From positions 41,824 to 105,823 of IMG/VR virus record IMGVR_UViG_3300013286_000725: a stretch of 64,000 nt of DNA, one strand, 5' to 3'. Every line of letters starts with the position of its first letter. Positions within the stretch are counted from its first letter, which is position 1. The position numbers and the translations under genes were made by a program. This DNA comes from a virus. This document shows positions 61,169-64,000 of the stretch, piece after piece. The notes under the pieces are model-generated. The model searched no databases. It saw only the letters and a list, made by a program, of their open reading frames with translations, and was not told the origin of the DNA.

Positions 61169-64000
61169 ATGGCAAAGTTAGACAATGACGACTACACAGC
61201 GATAGGTAACGCTATTGCTAACGCTTTGGGTAAAAGCAACAGCTTTCAGGGTGGCGGACAACAAACAACAGCGGCACCCAGTGCGTCTGCGTTAGACACT
61301 AGCAGTGCTGAAAAGTTTGGCCAAAGTTTAAAGAAAGCAACTAGTGACGGAGTTGACGGGTTTGGTAATGCTGTTAAAAATTCAACTGGAACACTTGGCG
61401 AATTAAGCAAGCGTGGCCAAAACTTCAGTAATGATCTTGTAGGAATGAACACCGCGGCTGCTCATAGCCGTGTAGGATTAAATGATTTTGCAGGAGTAGT
61501 TGCTGAAAACGGCAAAGGTCTAGCAGGGCTCGGCGGGTCTGTTACCCGTGGTGCAGAAGCTTTTGGTAAGTTAAGTAAAGGATTCTTTGACAGTAGGATG
61601 GCTGATGAGCTCCAGCAGATGGGCTACAGTGCAAAAGATCTTAATCAAGTTCTAGCTATACAAGCAAGTACGCAACGATCAACACTGGGTAATGATGCTA
61701 CTAGTAGAAAAGCCAGTTACGAATCTGCCGCCAGTTTGGCCAAAGAAATGGATCTTATCAGCAAGCTAACTGGTAAGAATCGTGAAGAGCAGATGGAAGA
61801 AGCCAAGAAACGGGCTGCAGACGGACAAGTAGAAGCCAAGTTACGACTTATTGGTATTGAGCAAGGTGCTGACGCAGAGAAAGCAGCCAGAGCTAACTTT
61901 CAAGAACAATTTGCCAAAGCCGAAGCTCGCGGACAAGGACAAATGGCCAAAGAGCTGTTTGCCACAGGCACAGTGACCAGTCAAGAAGCCGCAACACAGT
62001 TTGCGTTAACGGGAGAGGCTGCTCAAAAATTAGCACAGCAAATGGATCATCTTGGCAAAGGTAATATTGAAGCCGCCAATGCCGCAAGCAAAGAAGCTGA
62101 TGCCGCCAATGCTAAAAATCAAAGAGATCCTACACTGCTAAGATTAGCCACATTAGGTTCTGCCGCAGGCGATGCCGGCATGATCATGAAGAAGAATGTT
62201 GAAGACAACATGGCACTTCATGACTCAGTAGTTGCATATGCCAAAGCAAATGGTATAGCATTAAACTCAGTAAAAGATTTTGGCAAAGCACTTGACGGTG
62301 TTAGGACTGATCTAAAGGCAAGCCAACTAGGCCAACGACAAGTGGGTAACGATGTTGCTAAAGCTGACGGTAAGTACACCGATGTTAGTGGACTCAACAG
62401 GGGAGTAGTAGCTACTAGAGTAGCTGGACAGGAAGTTGGTTCAGGTGTTGCTCAAGCAGTTGAAGCCAAAGACCAAAACGGCCGAAGTATTGCTGGGAAT
62501 TTGAATCAAGGCGGCCGAGCAGTCGAGTCTGCTATAGGTAGTTTATCTCCTAATCAAAGCCTAGGACGAACAATTGGAGAAGCAGCCGAGAAAGGTGCTG
62601 CTACAGGCGGCAAAGAAGGTGGAGCAATAGGCGGAGCAACTGCATTAACTGTTGGAGTTTTTAATAAATCAACTGACACATTTGACAGTGCTGTTAAAAC
62701 TTTTGCTATAGGGATAAAAAGTTTTGCATTTGGCGCACCAAAAACAACTCCTCCAGCGCCTGCAGTCGCACCAGCTAATGGACAAGTCCCACAACTAGCA
62801 GACGGCGGAGTTGTTACACCAAAATTAGGCGGAACAATAGTTAATGTAGGAGAAGGCGGCAAATCTGAAGCAGTTATTCCGTTAGATAAACTGCCTGGAA
62901 TGATTGGTGCCAAGACCAGTATCAGTTCATCAACACCTGCACCTGGTTACGGTATTCAAGGACAGATGGGACAAATGTCTGTGAGCATGGACCGTTCTGC
63001 ACTGAGAACAGACGACCAGAAGAAAGTGTTTGATGAGATAATGACTCTCAACACTAAATCTTCTCAAGAGAAATTAGCATCATTAAAAGCAGAGCAAGCG
63101 GCAGCTCATGCGGCAAACAAAGCATCAACTGATGCAATTGATGCAATGGAAGAGAAATTAGAAGCTGAAGGAAAAGGCTTTAAAGATCTTGCAGGCGCAC
63201 AAAAAGCTGAATATGAAGCTCTTAGAACACAACAGCGAGAATCTTATGATGCATCTGACAAAGGCAGAGAAGCAATCAAAGCTGCCGAACGAGCAGTTCA
63301 AGCTAAACAGAATTTAGAAAAATTAGGTTACGAACAAACTTTTGCCAACGAAGAACAAAAAGCAAAAATTGTTGAAGAGTCTAGCCAAAAGATCAAAGCT
63401 GATATCGCTGAAGCATTGCCAGTAAAAACCATTGAAGACAGTGCTGAAAAAACCAAAACAGTACTGACAGCACATCAAGAAACTACCTTAAAGTATGCTT
63501 ACCAAGATACCGAAGGCAAGAAGATGCAGTTGGATAATCAGAAAAATCTGATCAAAGGTGAAATCAATTCAATTGCTGAGAAGAATCAACAGATTGCAGA
63601 TATACAGAAAGAAGCAGATGGCAGAGAACTGTCTGAGAGAGAAAAGAATCGTATTGAAAGAATACAAAAAGAAATTGAAGCTGGTAAAGAAACTCTCAAA
63701 ATAAGAGAAGAAGATCTCGAAGTATATCAAAATCTTGACAAGCTGTCTGCAGAGCGTGGACTAAAAGAACAACAGGAAACTGCCAAGAAAGAAGCTGAGA
63801 TTAAAGATCAACAGATGCTGGACAAGATCAAAGCAGATGTTGCAGCCGGCGGCTCTCAAGAATTAACAGTTAACGGTAAAGCAGTGGATCCTGGTAGTGA
63901 AGAAGGTAAAACAGCCGCAGCTCAAATGAATACTGCATTAGCCGATATGGCCAAAAATATGCCCAATCCTGCTGATTTGATGTCAGGCGGCGGCACTTTG
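61169..64000 (+). CDS. tail tape measure protein (partial, runs off the window)
   Basis: At least 944 residues with no stop before the window end. It sets tail length inside the tube. Long helical, Ala/Lys/Glu-rich stretches (residues about 60-130, 170-320 and 615-900) are typical, and the segment LADGGVVTPKLGG then GEGGKSEAVIPLDKL near 550-570 is the characteristic G-E-x-G-x-EAVIPL motif of tape measure proteins. The start at 61169 follows GGAAG. Divergent from the gp26-like gene. Confidence 0.85.
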   Translation, partial: MAKLDNDDYTAIGNAIANALGKSNSFQGGGQQTTAAPSASALDTSSAEKFGQSLKKATSDGVDGFGNAVKNSTGTLGELSKRGQNFSNDLVGMNTAAAHSRVGLNDFAGVVAENGKGLAGLGGSVTRGAEAFGKLSKGFFDSRMADELQQMGYSAKDLNQVLAIQASTQRSTLGNDATSRKASYESAASLAKEMDLISKLTGKNREEQMEEAKKRAADGQVEAKLRLIGIEQGADAEKAARANFQEQFAKAEARGQGQMAKELFATGTVTSQEAATQFALTGEAAQKLAQQMDHLGKGNIEAANAASKEADAANAKNQRDPTLLRLATLGSAAGDAGMIMKKNVEDNMALHDSVVAYAKANGIALNSVKDFGKALDGVRTDLKASQLGQRQVGNDVAKADGKYTDVSGLNRGVVATRVAGQEVGSGVAQAVEAKDQNGRSIAGNLNQGGRAVESAIGSLSPNQSLGRTIGEAAEKGAATGGKEGGAIGGATALTVGVFNKSTDTFDSAVKTFAIGIKSFAFGAPKTTPPAPAVAPANGQVPQLADGGVVTPKLGGTIVNVGEGGKSEAVIPLDKLPGMIGAKTSISSSTPAPGYGIQGQMGQMSVSMDRSALRTDDQKKVFDEIMTLNTKSSQEKLASLKAEQAAAHAANKASTDAIDAMEEKLEAEGKGFKDLAGAQKAEYEALRTQQRESYDASDKGREAIKAAERAVQAKQNLEKLGYEQTFANEEQKAKIVEESSQKIKADIAEALPVKTIEDSAEKTKTVLTAHQETTLKYAYQDTEGKKMQLDNQKNLIKGEINSIAEKNQQIADIQKEADGRELSEREKNRIERIQKEIEAGKETLKIREEDLEVYQNLDKLSAERGLKEQQETAKKEAEIKDQQMLDKIKADVAAGGSQELTVNGKAVDPGSEEGKTAAAQMNTALADMAKNMPNPADLMSGGGTL

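Overview
This window is a continuous piece of a T4-like contractile-tailed bacteriophage (myovirus) genome. The diagnostic genes are a family B DNA polymerase ending in a clamp-binding tail, a gp45-type sliding clamp, an RNase H/5' exonuclease of the T4 rnh type, the gp46/gp47 recombination nuclease, a gp55-type late sigma factor, and baseplate genes resembling 53, 5, 25, 6 and 26. Promoters matching the bacterial sigma70 consensus point to a bacterial, probably proteobacterial, host. The host cannot be named from the sequence. No tRNA, IS element, integrase or CRISPR array was seen.

Layout. (1) 1-19003, plus strand: replication and nucleotide metabolism in long chains of overlapping genes. 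These are polymerase, clamp, a TGT/DpdA-like enzyme with a QueD-like T-fold protein, a glycosyltransferase, a cupin, a phosphoribosyltransferase, a HIT protein, a DUF465 protein, FolE, a Bax-inhibitor-1 membrane protein, QueE, RNase H, a MoxR ATPase with a VWA metallopeptidase-like partner, and ThyX, plus many small conserved phage proteins. (2) A bidirectional terminator at 19023-19049 separates this from (3) 19049-52908, minus strand, the tail and baseplate operon. In transcription order it runs gp48/54-like cap, gp53, hub-like protein, gp5 spike, gp25, gp6, a 4360-residue giant protein, a 199-residue protein, three paralogous fibre-like proteins and a 1975-residue Ig-like adhesin. (4) 52984-60057, plus strand: gp55, a GIY-YIG homing endonuclease, gp47, gp46, a second GIY-YIG protein, about 485 bp of structured noncoding DNA, and a hydrophobic protein. 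(5) 60060-61099, minus strand: a gp26-like hub protein whose end overlaps a -1 frame ORF that has no usual start codon. (6) 61169-64000, plus strand: the tape measure protein, cut by the window end.

How it works together. FolE, the QueD-like protein, QueE and the DpdA-like transglycosylase form most of a pathway that makes a 7-deazaguanine base and inserts it into DNA, so this phage probably carries modified DNA. No QueC is visible here. Two promoter classes can be read by eye: near-perfect sigma70 promoters (before the clamp, glycosyltransferase, folE, moxR, VWA and gp55 genes) and T4-late-like TATAAATA/CTAAATA elements in front of structural genes. The gp55 gene and the tail operon diverge from a compact region holding one promoter of each class.

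Strongest candidates for new biology: a probable -1 frameshift joining the gp26-like protein to a downstream ORF; three places where a late promoter overlaps the left arm of a hairpin whose right arm abuts a start codon or ribosome site; a consensus sigma70 promoter whose 17-bp spacer forms a terminator-like hairpin; and the 485-bp structured noncoding region at 58328-58812.
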